A stretch of 34,030 nt of DNA from Fragilaria crotonensis (lineage: Eukaryota; Bacillariophyta; Fragilariophyceae; Fragilariales; Fragilariaceae): NCBI GenBank assembly GCA_022925895.1, contig JAKSYS010000669.1, positions 1 through 34,030 on the forward strand, written 5' to 3'. Positions 1 to 9,668 of this stretch are shown here, piece after piece. A program made the position numbers and the translations under genes. Position 1 is the stretch's first letter. Every line of letters starts with the position of its first letter. The notes beneath the pieces are model-generated. The model was not told the DNA's origin and searched no databases. It worked only from the letters and a program-made list of their open reading frames with translations.

Positions 1-1
1 C

Positions 2-213
2 TGTTAATCCTACAAGTAGATCATCCTTGCAGGAAAGCATGTCTTGATTCAGTTATGAATTATCGAACATAAAAAGTGAGCATACCGTTCGGGTGTCCCT
101 CAATCCAGGTCGTACCGTGCAGAACATAGTACCGTATAATGGTAGACCATCTACGTCTACATGATTCATAGTATCCTGATACAATACAGTACCGGTAGCT
201 TGTAATATCAACA
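2..213 (-). repeat. Copia-1 3' LTR
   Basis: Starts with TGTTAATCC and ends AATATCAACA, giving the TG...CA ends expected of an LTR. It aligns end to end with 6239-6469 but is about 19 bp shorter, with many mismatches and indels, most obvious in the middle third. In element orientation it begins TGTTGATATT. The left end lies at the window edge, so the flanking target duplication cannot be seen. Confidence 0.85.
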
Positions 214-347
214 GTCCCGCGACTCTGAATTAAGTTCCTGAATCAGAGGCGAATCACACTTCCTGAACCGATCGACAGAGGCCCCGGCTCGTCGTTAACA
301 TATATAACCCTGCGACGGTCGCCTACTGTTTTGATGGACAGTTACCA

Positions 348-1895
348 TTACATCGCGACCACCCGTATCATTATTTCCGGGTGTTCGTTGTCGACCCAGA
401 GTATGTTATGTAACAACTCCTTCATCTTCGGACCTGACATCAACTTTGTTAGGATATCTGCCAGGTTCGTCTGGGTGCCCTCTTTTGCCACTCTGATGGT
501 GCCGGCAGCAATCGATTCACGTACACGGTGAAAATTAATTGCAGCGTGCTTCTTCTTGAGTGTCGATTCCGATCGGGAATTAGTCACAACTGCCGAGTTG
601 TCGCAAAACACGGAACATTCCTCAGTTAGCGACACACCCATCATCCGCAGTTTGTAACGTAGTCCCTCGATCATCTCAATCGAAAGTCGCATTGCGAGCA
701 GCTCTGAACCGTACGTAGACGCCTCGACTGTATTCTGCCTCTTGGAAAACCAGAGTATCGGCGCTCGGTTAACGAAAATTAAGATCCCTGAATGCGACCT
801 CCTCGTCTCTCTACACCCCGCATGGTCTGCATCCACAAAACATGACATTGTGACATCCTTGCCTCGTGGTGTCGGCATGTTCTCGGGTATTGCTTCGGCT
901 GCGTCGGGGTAGAACTCAGACCAGTCACACTTGACGAATCGCTCTCCGCGGAATATCGGGACCGTATCGTCAAAAACCATCGTCGATCTCGGATGGTGCT
1001 TTAAGTATGCAAAAATGTGGAAGACTTGTTCCAAATGTCCTTGTCGCGCCGATACTAAGTACCGCGACATCAACGACACCGGCATCAAAACATCAATCCT
1101 CCCGATTTCGCAAATCCATCTGAGGACTCCAATCAAACCTTGATAGTAGTTTAATTGTTTGCTCCCCAACTCTGCTGAAACGTCTAGCTCAGGCCGGTAT
1201 CCACTTGCCAGCGGAGTCTTCGCACTTGGCAACAGCCTGAGATCGGCATCTTCAAGCTCCTTTTCAAGGTCGGCGATCGCCTTCTTCACGTATGAAGTCG
1301 ACTCGAACGCCCATCTCACCTTGTCAGGCTCATCAGAATCTGGGATACGGAATTTCTTTATGTCAACGCCCAAATAAGTATCCGGCTCTTTAATGCTCCC
1401 AGGTTTCAAAGTAAAACGCTGTCCCAAGGCATCCATGAAGCCCTTCGGATCGATTCCTTGAAAAATCAAGTCATCTACGTACGATATGACGTACTCGTAG
1501 ACTTTGTCCCCGTTCGGCTTGACCGCTGGCTTCATCCACAGATCTGGGTCAGCTTTCGACGACATGAAGCCCAGTTCCCTTAAATTCTTAGCCAAGTAGT
1601 CGCGAAACGATCTTCCGCTCGATCTTAAACCATAGAGAGCTTTCGCAATTATAGCTCTTTTACCATTGTACTCAGGTCCTAGTTGATCAGTAAACTTAGT
1701 CCACACCTTTTCCTTATTCGGTGCCGCCAGGTAAGCATTTTGAATATCACACGACAAGAGGTCTAAATCGTTAAGAGCGGCCAAGAGGAAGAAAGTCTCA
1801 CCGTATCTCTGCTCGACAGACGCAAACGTTTGTTCCTTCGTTGCCTCGGTCATGTTGCCTCGCGCTACCAATCTGGCCTTTCTAGTAAGGTCCAT
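348..1895 (-). pseudogene. Copia-1 reverse transcriptase and RNase H
   Basis: The longest intact stretch of Copia-1, about 515 codons on the minus strand. It opens with the conserved Copia RT block around DLTRKARLVARG. The catalytic YVDD (in ISYVDDLIF) lies about 140 residues in. The C-terminal third is RNase H, with DADHAG, the glutamate in EASTYGSELLA, and DNSAV followed by KKKHAAINFHRVRE. The methionine at 1895 is not the native start: RT coding continues upstream through 1896-2600 in shifted frames. It would normally be processed from a Gag-Pol polyprotein, copying element RNA into DNA in virus-like particles. The RT/RNase H stretch is uninterrupted although the rest of the element is broken. 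Confidence 0.88.
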
Positions 1896-2600
1896 TTTGA
1901 TGTCGAAGACAAAATATGTATCAACGAACTCGTACCCAGGTGGAACTTTTGTCGTCGTCTTCGATAAACTCGAATGCAGGAAAACGTTGCGTATCTCTTT
2001 TTCGATCGCCTTCGTCCAGAAATCCGTCCCCGTCTCTTGTCGATCGCTAACGCATGGGCGACACTGGGAGTTCTAATCCATATTGTGTGAAACCGACCAA
2101 TATTTCGACTTGACCTTCTTTAGAATCCTTTCTCGTTTCTTGAGTACAAATGGAACCCACCATCGGAACGCTGGTTCGTTTGACAGGTTGTTTGTAACGG
2201 CGTAGTCGGCAACTTGGACTGGATAAGAGTCCTTTAAATCTGCCAGCGGTACCCAAATTACTGGAACCGTCTTTCCATTCGACTAATAGGCGCCAGCCTT
2301 TGTCGTTCTCTTTGGTTTCGGTCCAGTCTTGGTAGAGTAGTACGCTCATCTTCTCGTAGCGCACTATGACTCTTCTCGTGGTCAACGATCTCCTGCATCA
2401 CTTGCAAGCGTCGATCATCGTCTCTTTGCAGTATAAACACTCAGCAATTAGATTCGCGGTGTATGTCTCCTCCGTCCCGTCCTCGAAACACACAGGTATT
2501 CGCGAATCAATAAAGGATTTGGTTTGACGATCCAATTGGCTTTCCGTCGTGGTCTCTTTTTCGGCTTTTCACGGTGCCGCGAAGGATATCTCCGCCGCGG
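1896..2600 (-). pseudogene. Copia-1 integrase-RT linker and RT N-terminus, frameshifted
   Basis: Minus-strand translation gives recognisable pieces of the region between integrase and RT in alternating frames. A piece around WRLLVEWKDGSSN (in 2047-2385) is followed, in another frame, by a stretch with PAFRWWVPFVLKKRERI. After that come a block resembling TGTDFWTKAIEKEIRNV and then PPGYEFVDTYFVFDIKMD, which leads into the intact RT segment. I recall this order from diatom Copia polyproteins. At least two frame changes are needed to read it through, so it is not functional. No separate gene is present here. Confidence 0.6.
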
Positions 2601-3581
2601 TCAGTTATATCTCAGCAGTTGAGTACTGATCAAAGCCTCCGGGGTATAGTCATCAGCGTCGGAACGTCGGAATTCTCCTCCGTCCTCCGTTGCGTCATTC
2701 AAGTCCCCGAAGATGTCAACCAGGAAACTGATTTTCACCAGGCTCTTCCGCCACCTCCTCGTTTGTCCGCTTATCCCTATCTTCTCTTCTATCGATTCCA
2801 ACAATTCCGCGATCTCCTCCCTTCGATCTGCCCGTTCATCTGGTGTTAGGGCCCAGAACGTGCTCCTCACGATTGGCTTTGCCGACTTCGGTAACAGGAA
2901 CGCTGCGTCCCCGCCACCATAATCTTCTGCTGGCCCTAACCAGCATGCCAACTTCCGCTCGTTGTCATTGTCGAGGTGAAATGACTTCGTACCAACCATG
3001 CATAACGTGCCGAAATATCTGAGTCCACCCATGGACCTGTTCGAGGCGGAGCGTCCTTGTAGGTCGGATGTGTCCCCACTGTGAAGGATCTGATCCTCGC
3101 GCAAAGGTTGACGAGATAATTCAAGTCTTCTTGGTGATCGCGTCTTGTCTTGGAATCTTCGGATCATCTCTTCAACTCTCTGATGTCCAATTCAGCCTTG
3201 TTCTGAAACGGTGAATAGGGTTCCGTGCTTCGGATCAATGGAATACTTCCGGATCCTCTTCTTCCACTCGCCCCATCCTTCCATTGTGGCGTCGTTATCG
3301 CACAACAATACTTCTGGAATTCCCACTTTCTTGACAAAATCATCTAGCGCATAGATCGACTCGTTCTTACGCTCCATCGGGTATGCCTTGGTGTACCCTC
3401 GGCCATTCCCAATAATGTGAGCATATCGTTGTGAATCGATTGACTTGATCTTCGGTTCCATTATATCGGCGTAAAACATTCCCCTCAACCTTGGATAGCG
3501 CAGATGTGCCATCTGGGTTTTAAAACGTCGCGTCGCTGGATTCGGTATTGACCGGATTCCTTGTTGGGTGGTCACCTTCAA
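2601..3581 (-). pseudogene. Copia-1 integrase catalytic core, frameshifted
   Basis: The catalytic core of a retroviral-type integrase. The first aspartate is in FYADIM and the second in LLCDNDATM (both in 3192-3581). The catalytic glutamate lies in NKAELDIRELKR, which is readable only in a neighbouring frame near 3190-3160. Downstream pieces (YFGTLCMVGTKSFHLDNDNERK, GWLGPAEDYGG-like, IVRSTFWALTPDERADRREE) match the C-terminal half of diatom Copia integrases. The main frame carries an in-frame stop at about 3189-3191, and the correct reading hops between frames. The family inserts element cDNA into the genome, making 5-bp duplications; this copy cannot encode a working enzyme. Confidence 0.72.
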
Positions 3582-4147
3582 GGAGTTCTTTGCCGTCTCT
3601 AATCAACCATCAGCGTCGTGCCACATTTTCTGGGTTACATCGAGTCACATCTCCAGTTCGTATCGCCGCAATGCCAATCTCCTCCGAGCTCGCATCCGCT
3701 GTCGTCGTAAGTGCTGCGACCCTTCGCAGTATCGGGTCGGTCTGATTCAGCAGATTTACTTCGTTTGCGATTTGCATTTCGAAGAACTGGCTCGCTGCAG
3801 AACCTTGCATGCTCTTGATCTTCTGTTTCGTTGCCTTGGAGTGGTTCAAGCGCCTTGCTCATAAGTTCGTAATCTCCTCTTCGTCTTCGGAGTCCAACAC
3901 ATCCTCCTCCGCGAGCGAGAGCGCGAAGGTGTGGGGAATCCACTCAACGTCGGAGGTGAGTTCGACATGCAGGGCAGTATTATCAAGCTCGTCTTGGGTT
4001 GGGGGTCTCGAATCAAAGCCGGCAACAACTCCTTCGAGGGTAAAAGGGATTCGTAGGGGTTCGGACGGAACGAGAATACCGAATATCGAGTCAGGTGCAT
4101 GTTGCCTGTGTCGTTCGTCGACGTGGACATCGTTGTCCCGGAGCTGG
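3582..4147 (-). pseudogene. Copia-1 protease-integrase linker, degraded
   Basis: Between the protease motif and the integrase core the minus strand holds only short open stretches in several frames (for example 3610-3849, 3635-3943 and 3846-4232). By position it should carry the GAG-pre-integrase zinc-binding region, but I cannot see a clean HHCC motif. I see no independent gene. Confidence 0.45.
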
Positions 4148-4465
4148 TTAGGGGAAAGTAACGAAAATGGTAAGGAGTCTCCGAAGTAAAGCTTCGTTGA
4201 TTATCACATACGTGGCCCCGGAAGTCGGACAATCGTAGGCCGTTGCAACCGTTGCGATAGGAATCTGCTTCGACGGGTAATCAGGCGAATAAGCCTCGAC
4301 CTCAGCTGATCTCCCGGTATACTCGAGAACCACGCAATTACTTCCTGCCACGCATGTGTCGGCGTGAGAGTCCATCTCGCACCGACCCGAGCGATGACAC
4401 TCTCCGTGTATTGCATTGTAATCCACTGGTATACCTCCCGCGAAACCATCGCAACGGTTCTGCAT
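4148..4465 (-). pseudogene. Copia-1 aspartic protease segment
   Basis: The minus strand reads MDSHADTCVAGSNCVVLEY, the protease signature of a group of diatom Copia elements in which the usual D-S/T-G is written as DSHADTC. It is followed by the flap-like region (SPDYPSKQIPIATVATAYD). The family cuts the Gag-Pol polyprotein into mature parts. The segment is out of frame with the Gag upstream and with the integrase downstream, so it is part of a pseudogene. Confidence 0.65.
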
Positions 4466-5826
4466 TGTCAGGCCTTATCCAGCTTCTGCTTCTTCTTGTG
4501 AGCGCCGCGACGAATTCCTTCCCGGCCGCTTCATCTGCGCTCGACTCATGGTCATCATCGCCATCATTGTCGTTTCCCTTTGCCAGTTTCTTCATCTCGT
4601 TCTTCAACTCCTCCTTGATTTGTTTCTTTAAAGCGGCCACGGATCTCTTGCCTTTCTTGTCTCCCCACTCCTTAAGCTGGTCTTTTTGCTCCTGGCTCAG
4701 AAGTCGGAAGATCTTTGGCGGGTAATATTTATTCTCTAACTTAAAACCCTTTGGCAACTTCCCTGCCTTCGCCGTCTTATCCGTCTTCTCACCGCTCTTC
4801 ACGCCCGAAATGTTCCTTTCCTTACTCTCTCGAGGTTGCCCTGTTTTCCACGGTCGTCGACAGGTATTGCTGACATGCCTGGAAATTGTTCAGCAGCTTG
4901 GGATCGCTAGCACCACTGAGACTGCAGATTCCAATTTCGGTCGGTAATTCCTGAGGAAATCAGCAACTTTCTTGGATTCAGGGACGGCCTCGGTTGGATC
5001 ACAATCAAGGATTTCATTGTGAGCGGTCTGGTGACATTGATAAAATCTTGGAATTTATACTGGCGACGCGACCCACTGTAGGACGCGTTCGCGATCGACG
5101 CGTAGGCTTTGTTCTTACGTGTGATCTTGGACGCGGTGCCTTCACACTGCGTCTTCAATGCCAAGTACGCCTTCCGACCGTCCTGCGACCTCTCGATTTC
5201 TTGATGTATGACCATCCTTCTCCGTTTACGACAAATGTCTTCAATTCCCGATAGAATAGGGTTATCAATTCGTAATGTCGTCCTCGAGTACCGTCGCTTC
5301 AATAAGGTACTCCATTGGACTTCCAAAGTCCGCTGGATCAAGAACATTCTCTGGTGCTTCCTTTCGTCCTGGTGGGAATTAACGAGTGGGATCTTCGCAG
5401 CACTAAGGATTTGACGAGAGTAATTCTGGAAGGACTCATTCCACAATGCCCAGTTGACCAACTTCTTAAGACTGTCAGGCTTGGATGCATCTTCGTCTTT
5501 TGCTGCCTCCTTCTGTTCCTGGTATTCTTGGCACTTGGCCGTGAACTCAGGAACCTTGTCAGCTGTGAAACTTTCGGGGTTCGCTTCGAACCCGGTCGCT
5601 TGCGCTCATCCGCCCAGAAGCGGAAGCCTTTCAAGTTCTTCACTGCGATGAATGGCATCGTAACGTTGCCTGCTCCTCGCGGTGCAGATCTAGCAACACT
5701 CCTGGCAATCGAGTCGAGATCCGACTCAGTTGCGAGCATCAAGTCATTCAGGGTTGCAAATCCCTGAGCAATCAACCACGTGACAGTCGGGGCGTTAAAG
5801 CCGCATCGTTGGAGGGCAGCGTTCAT
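4466..5826 (-). pseudogene. Copia-1 Gag, frameshifted
   Basis: The polyprotein starts at the ATG at 5826 (MNAALQRCGFNAPTVTW...), about 410 bases downstream of the 5' LTR, a normal leader length. The N-terminal part (about 5826-5450) carries VTMPFIAVKNLKGFRFWADER, typical of diatom Copia Gag. The central helical region continues in a second frame (4907-5461), and the C-terminal part in a third (4466-4802) with YYPPKIFRLLSQEQKDQLKEW and a lysine- and acid-rich tail. At least two frame changes break it. Gag of this family forms the particle that packages element RNA. Confidence 0.65.
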
Positions 5827-6220
5827 GGTCGAGATATCGGTTCGGTGTGGTCTTGTGTGAAATTCCTAAAGAAACAAGCAGAAGGGTAAAGGGTGGAAAA
5901 AACCGGAATACCCGCCTTCAGAGTGCCAACATTTATGCCGATCGGATAATGACTTGCCTTAATCACATTTAGGAGATTTGTTGCGAATCGGTCTTTGAGA
6001 GACTGATTCGTTCCGTGCCGGATCATTTACTTATCCGTATGGCACGTCTATCAGTAATGCGGTCTTTCGGGTATGAAACACTCCCTACGCAATTTCTCAT
6101 CAATCCCGACGTTATCTGCTCAACATCGTTTCATCACATGCGGCCATTCTTAGCCATGATGAAATGATCAACCAGTAGTCTCCATACTACCGATCGGATG
6201 GCGCCATTCATATCATTGAG

Positions 6221-6238
6221 CCGTTGGGTCTGATAAAC
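6221..6238 (-). other. Copia-1 primer-binding site (candidate)
   Basis: Immediately inside the 5' LTR the minus strand reads GTTTATCAGACCCAACGG. The TATCAGA core resembles the initiator-methionine tRNA primer site used by many Copia elements (TGGTATCAGAGC in plants). This also fixes the LTR end at 6239. The tRNA itself is not in the window, so complementarity is not tested. Confidence 0.35.
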
Positions 6239-6469
6239 TGTTAATCCTACAAGTAGATCATCCTTGTAGGAAAGCATGTCTTGATTCACTTATGAATTAT
6301 CTAGAACATAAAGAAGTGAGCAATACCTTGATTCGGAGTCATCCCTCAATCCCGAGTCGTACCGTGCCGAACATAGTACCGTACGACGGTACTTGATACA
6401 TCTCACACGTCTCACAGTCGTCTCACAGTAACCTATACAATACAGTACCGGTAGCTTATAATATCAATA
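6239..6469 (-). repeat. Copia-1 5' LTR
   Basis: The partner of 2-213, starting TGTTAATCC and ending AATATCAATA, where the terminal CA expected from the other copy has become TA. It contains a local tandem of an 11-base unit (GTCTCACAGTC) that is absent from the other LTR and explains part of the length difference (231 versus 212 bp). The divergence indicates an old insertion. Confidence 0.83.
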
Positions 6470-8378
6470 GTGCCCCATCAAATTGGTGCCGGAAGAAAAT
6501 CCTTTTGGGAAGTTCATTCTTGGGAGATCGCGGTCGCTGTGTCGTGACAATCGCCCACTAATGGAAGCACACAGTCGATCATAATATTTCAGGGACAAGG
6601 AGTCGCGACCGCCTGCTTGAGCTGCGAACGCTTCGAGACAGTATTTAAACCAGCCCAAGGAAATGAGGTGCAACATCTCAGCAGGACACGCCCCAAATAT
6701 TCCCTCTTATTATGGAACCAAAACGAACCTTGTCAAAGCCGTTGACCAGATAGTTCTCGATTTGTTCTTTCAACCTTCCAAATCACCCGATCTGACCAGC
6801 TTGTTGATAGCAGCTGGATTCCTGTGGCGATACTTTGCCTTTGAGTATCCAGATTCAAGGGTGGGATTCCACACGCGACAAAGTTGCTTAACGGAGCTGA
6901 AGCGAGGCTGTATAATGCCCACATAGACGATCATGGCCCTCAGTATCGCCAATTATGAATGGGATGTAAGGATGCAGTACAATGGGATAAACCTTCCCAT
7001 CGTAATGTAACATCCAATTAATCCTTGCGTTGCAAGTCAAGGAAGCCGGATTCTTCGAGGATGAACTTGATCTGCATGTGCATCTCGTTAAGGATGTAAG
7101 TGGACCAGCTCACATTGGGAATAGACTTCAGTGCAACTTGACCAATAACAGTGCCGTCAGGAACATCGGCAGCCATGGTGGGAGCAAACCCAGACTTTCT
7201 ACCTTTTTGCTTGTCGGCTTGTGTGCTGGAAATTGGCATATATAGCCAAGGATTCGCATTGCGCTATGCTGCGATCGAACACCATGCTTGAGAAGGCCAT
7301 GAGATATAGTCATAGGTTCCATCTGCATCCGACCATATGTGTCTACTTGTGTCTTGTCCATTGCTACGACTGTTGGTAAAATCATGTCGACACCTTTTTC
7401 TTGACAAGTTCTTTGTACGTCCTGCGGTAACAACGACCTGTATTGATGTCTCCAATGTCACCAGACTTTGAGGTTCAACAAAGGATCCTTATGTTCATGA
7501 AACAAATAGTTTTCGTCGCGATTCAGAAGAGGGCACGAGAGGAGAGATGCAAAGACTTGAGAGGCATCAAAATACACCATGGATCTGATCCTCTTTGAAT
7601 AAGGCAGATAGAGCTGCTTCTCCTTTGGTATTAATCCCTTCATGTTGTACCTGCAATACAACTTTTGTACAACCTTCTCGGGATGGTTGGCAGTCCACCT
7701 GGAATATATGTCCATTACTGTTGGCTTGAGCTGACCAATTAAGAATACGAGTAAATGCATTGAGAGGTGCATTTGGCTCATGAAGGTGTAGCAATTCAAT
7801 ATGGACCTTTTCCTCTCAGAGAGAATCGGTCGAGGCCAAGTGGATTTGAGCATAACTCAAGCAGTTCCTCATACAGTTTCAGCACACATCGATCAGGTGC
7901 CCTTCTCCGTCAACGTGAGGATCTTCTCCTCATTGTTCCAAGGAAGTGCATCATCTAATGATGGGAATCCATCCTCGCGATCATCTTCAATCTTACCATC
8001 CTCGAAACAACGCTCTTTGCTAGTCCTGGCTATACCTGATGATGCGTCCACTTTTGACGATTGCACGTTCGTCTTTCGAGTCAATGCTGGACCATTTGCC
8101 GGCTTCCTTGTCGAAGAAAGATTCCCAGAAAGTGGATGAGTCACAGATGACAAATCATTTGATGAAAGCCGTCCGCTTCTCCTTAGTGGTGAGGATTGTG
8201 TTGCCGCATCATTGTTACGAAGAACACTACCAGAAATGAACTCGTGGCATGTTGTGTAGAGCTGCTCGCAAATGGGACTCTGAGCAATGTGAGTTGAAAG
8301 CCTCTTGAACAATCGATGACAACCAGCACATCGCGAAGAAGAGGTAATACCACTAGTTGAGCCCGATGCCATTTTCAA
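6470..8378 (-). pseudogene. Plavaka-like (CACTA-group) transposase, fragment
   Basis: A decayed minus-strand gene starting near 8378. The N-terminus has a zinc-finger-like CAGCHRLFKRLSTHIAQSPIC, the start typical of Plavaka-type proteins. After a low-complexity region, pieces in alternating frames follow: a block around LNAFTRILNW (about 7790-7570), YNMKGLIPKEKQLYLPYSK (about 7650-7590), and the strong marker LPTVVAMDKTQVDTYG followed by MTISHGLLKHGVRSQHSAMRILGY (7128-7433). The last recognisable block is DRDLPRMNFPKGFSSGTNLMGH (6470-6530). It ends exactly at the Copia-1 LTR, so the C-terminus lies left of the window. At least four frame changes make it dead. The family moves DNA by cut-and-paste. 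The family name rests on remembered similarity (SSDKTQL-type block, DRDxPRTxFPKGF); a search would decide. Confidence 0.6.
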
Positions 8379-8882
8379 GAAACAATTTTAGAAACAAGCT
8401 GTGAGATTTTGCATGTGCACAAAAAATGCTGCAAATGAAACAAATGCCTTGAAGATATAAAATAAGAATTGCGACGAGTAAAGAAACCACTTGGCAGGAA
8501 TTCACAATTCTATTTCAATAGCCTCGAGGAAAATGGTAAGAAAACGAAAGATGTTTTCGAAGATGCGGAAAAATGTTGAGGCTTTGAATCGACAATTGAG
8601 TAATCGTAAATCAAACAATTTTGTGAAAGAACTCAATGTTGTTAAGAAATCATCCACTGTTGTTTTGATCATCATAATTGTGATATACTGAACAAAATTT
8701 TCTTCTATTTGTTATCATTACAACACGAATGCTATGCATCCAATAGATGTTCGTTAAGACAAACATTAAAGTGTCAGAGAATTAAAAAAGACGCCGTATT
8801 AATGTAGGAAACCGCCATAAAATAATACATATCGAACAAATATTGTGAATATGCAACAAATTTCTCAATAAAAAATGACAAC
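8379..8882. other. AT-rich non-coding stretch between two transposase remnants
   Basis: About 500 bases, clearly more AT-rich than either side, with no convincing gene. One 66-codon plus-strand frame (8491-8691) is lysine-rich at its start and hydrophobic at its end but matches nothing I know. This stretch probably contains the outer non-coding end of the Plavaka-like element and its border with the neighbouring DDE element. I could not find a terminal inverted repeat. Confidence 0.4.
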
Positions 8883-9147
8883 CTAAACAAAACGTACCTT
8901 CTGATGAAACAAGAAGACTATTTCAAATTCAGGATACAGCACTTGAAGGCAATCGACGACATCATCCAACTGTAAACTCATGTGGTAACTATTCCAATAC
9001 CCTTCGTTGTTCGCTCCAATATACAAGTACATCACAAATGGTGATTCGGTCAGAATCGGCTTGTGAGTTGCCTTGAGAATCTCCATAGCAGCCTGAGAAT
9101 CAAAGTAAGTCTTGTCAATTCCCCTGCGTGCTGTGTTGACCCTAACT
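8883..9147 (-). pseudogene. DDE-type transposase, 3' fragment cut off by Copia-2
   Basis: The minus strand reads LVRVNTARRGIDKTYFDSQ, then SPFVMYLYIGANNEGYWN and LQLDDVVDCLQVLYPEFE, ending in VFLFHQ. These are the second half of the DDE core of the family whose first half lies at 16844-18685. The two halves are in the same frame once Copia-2 and one duplicated pentamer are removed. Related proteins usually continue FLFDHSxGH at this point. Here the sequence diverges right after VFLF, before the expected second aspartate, and stops at 8883. A donor-like AAG|GTACGT lies at this point but no matching downstream exon is visible, so truncation is the simpler reading. Confidence 0.65.
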
Positions 9148-9152
9148 AACTC
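9148..9152. repeat. Target-site duplication of Copia-2, left copy
   Basis: AACTC directly before the LTR start TGAGAATCC. The same pentamer follows the right LTR at 16844-16848. Five bases is the usual duplication for Copia integrases. Confidence 0.75.
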
Positions 9153-9602
9153 TGAGAATCCAAAACGTCCAAGGCTCCGCCTCAGTGCCGCGCTCGCTGA
9201 GGAGCAGGATTAGTCGCCAGGCAGCGGTCGAACGTTCTCGATCGACAATGTCAGAACGAGACGAATCGGTTGCGATCACACGATGTATGCTATCGGGTGG
9301 GGCGGAGTTCTTTGACAGGTGTTGGAGTATTTGAAAGCGTATATACTTAGCGTTCCCGTACCTCTACACCCTTACGATCGATTGGACCGGCGAAGATGCG
9401 TTTGAGGTTTATAGGATGGCTAAAGTAGAAGTTGTGTGCGGAGGCCGAGAGGTGCTCCGCTGTTACACTATAGTAGTAATCCTTGTGCGTAGAATGTACG
9501 TGAGTCACAGTAGGGGATCATGTGTGAATCAATCACGTATGTGAATGCATGGATGTATACTGTACGGATGAGCAACGGTACAGCGGTTGATATGCACTGA
9601 TA
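9153..9602 (-). repeat. Copia-2 3' LTR
   Basis: Matches 16394-16843 at all but one position. Its left end is TGAGAATCC (element end GGATTCTCA). The right end is ambiguous by two bases: the purine tract GGGGGAG (minus strand, about 9605-9611) is followed by TGTATCAG, so the LTR may natively start TGTATC (to 9604). The other LTR shows only TATCAG before the duplication. Confidence 0.9.
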
Positions 9603-9604
9603 CA

Positions 9605-9611
9605 CTCCCCC
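9605..9611 (-). other. Copia-2 polypurine tract
   Basis: On the minus strand GGGGGAG lies directly upstream of the 3' LTR, where plus-strand DNA synthesis is primed in LTR elements. The position and composition fit; there is no other evidence. Confidence 0.5.
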
Positions 9612-9668
9612 ATTGTCAACATTGTAAATGTGGCAATGAGCAACAGGAGTGCATGAGGCGGGGTGCAA

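Larger units (their letters stand above)
2..6469 (-). mobile_element. Copia-1: decayed Ty1/copia LTR retrotransposon
   Basis: A complete but degraded Copia element of about 6.5 kb, read right to left: 5' LTR (6239-6469), primer-binding site, Gag, protease, integrase, RT, RNase H, 3' LTR (2-213). The domain order protease-integrase-RT-RNase H is diagnostic of Ty1/copia. The two LTRs differ by many substitutions and indels, and Gag, protease and integrase are broken by frame changes and stops, so this is an old, inactive copy. Its right border cuts the conserved part of a cut-and-paste transposase reading frame (6470-8378), so it inserted into another transposon. The matching left flank lies outside the window. 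The retained base at position 1 (C) fits the last base of a GTGCC target duplication seen right of the other LTR, but one base is no proof. Confidence 0.9.

Noticed and set aside
8491..8691. 66-codon plus-strand ORF with hydrophobic tail
   Set aside because: It lies in AT-rich transposon debris and the isoleucine/valine tail follows from base composition.
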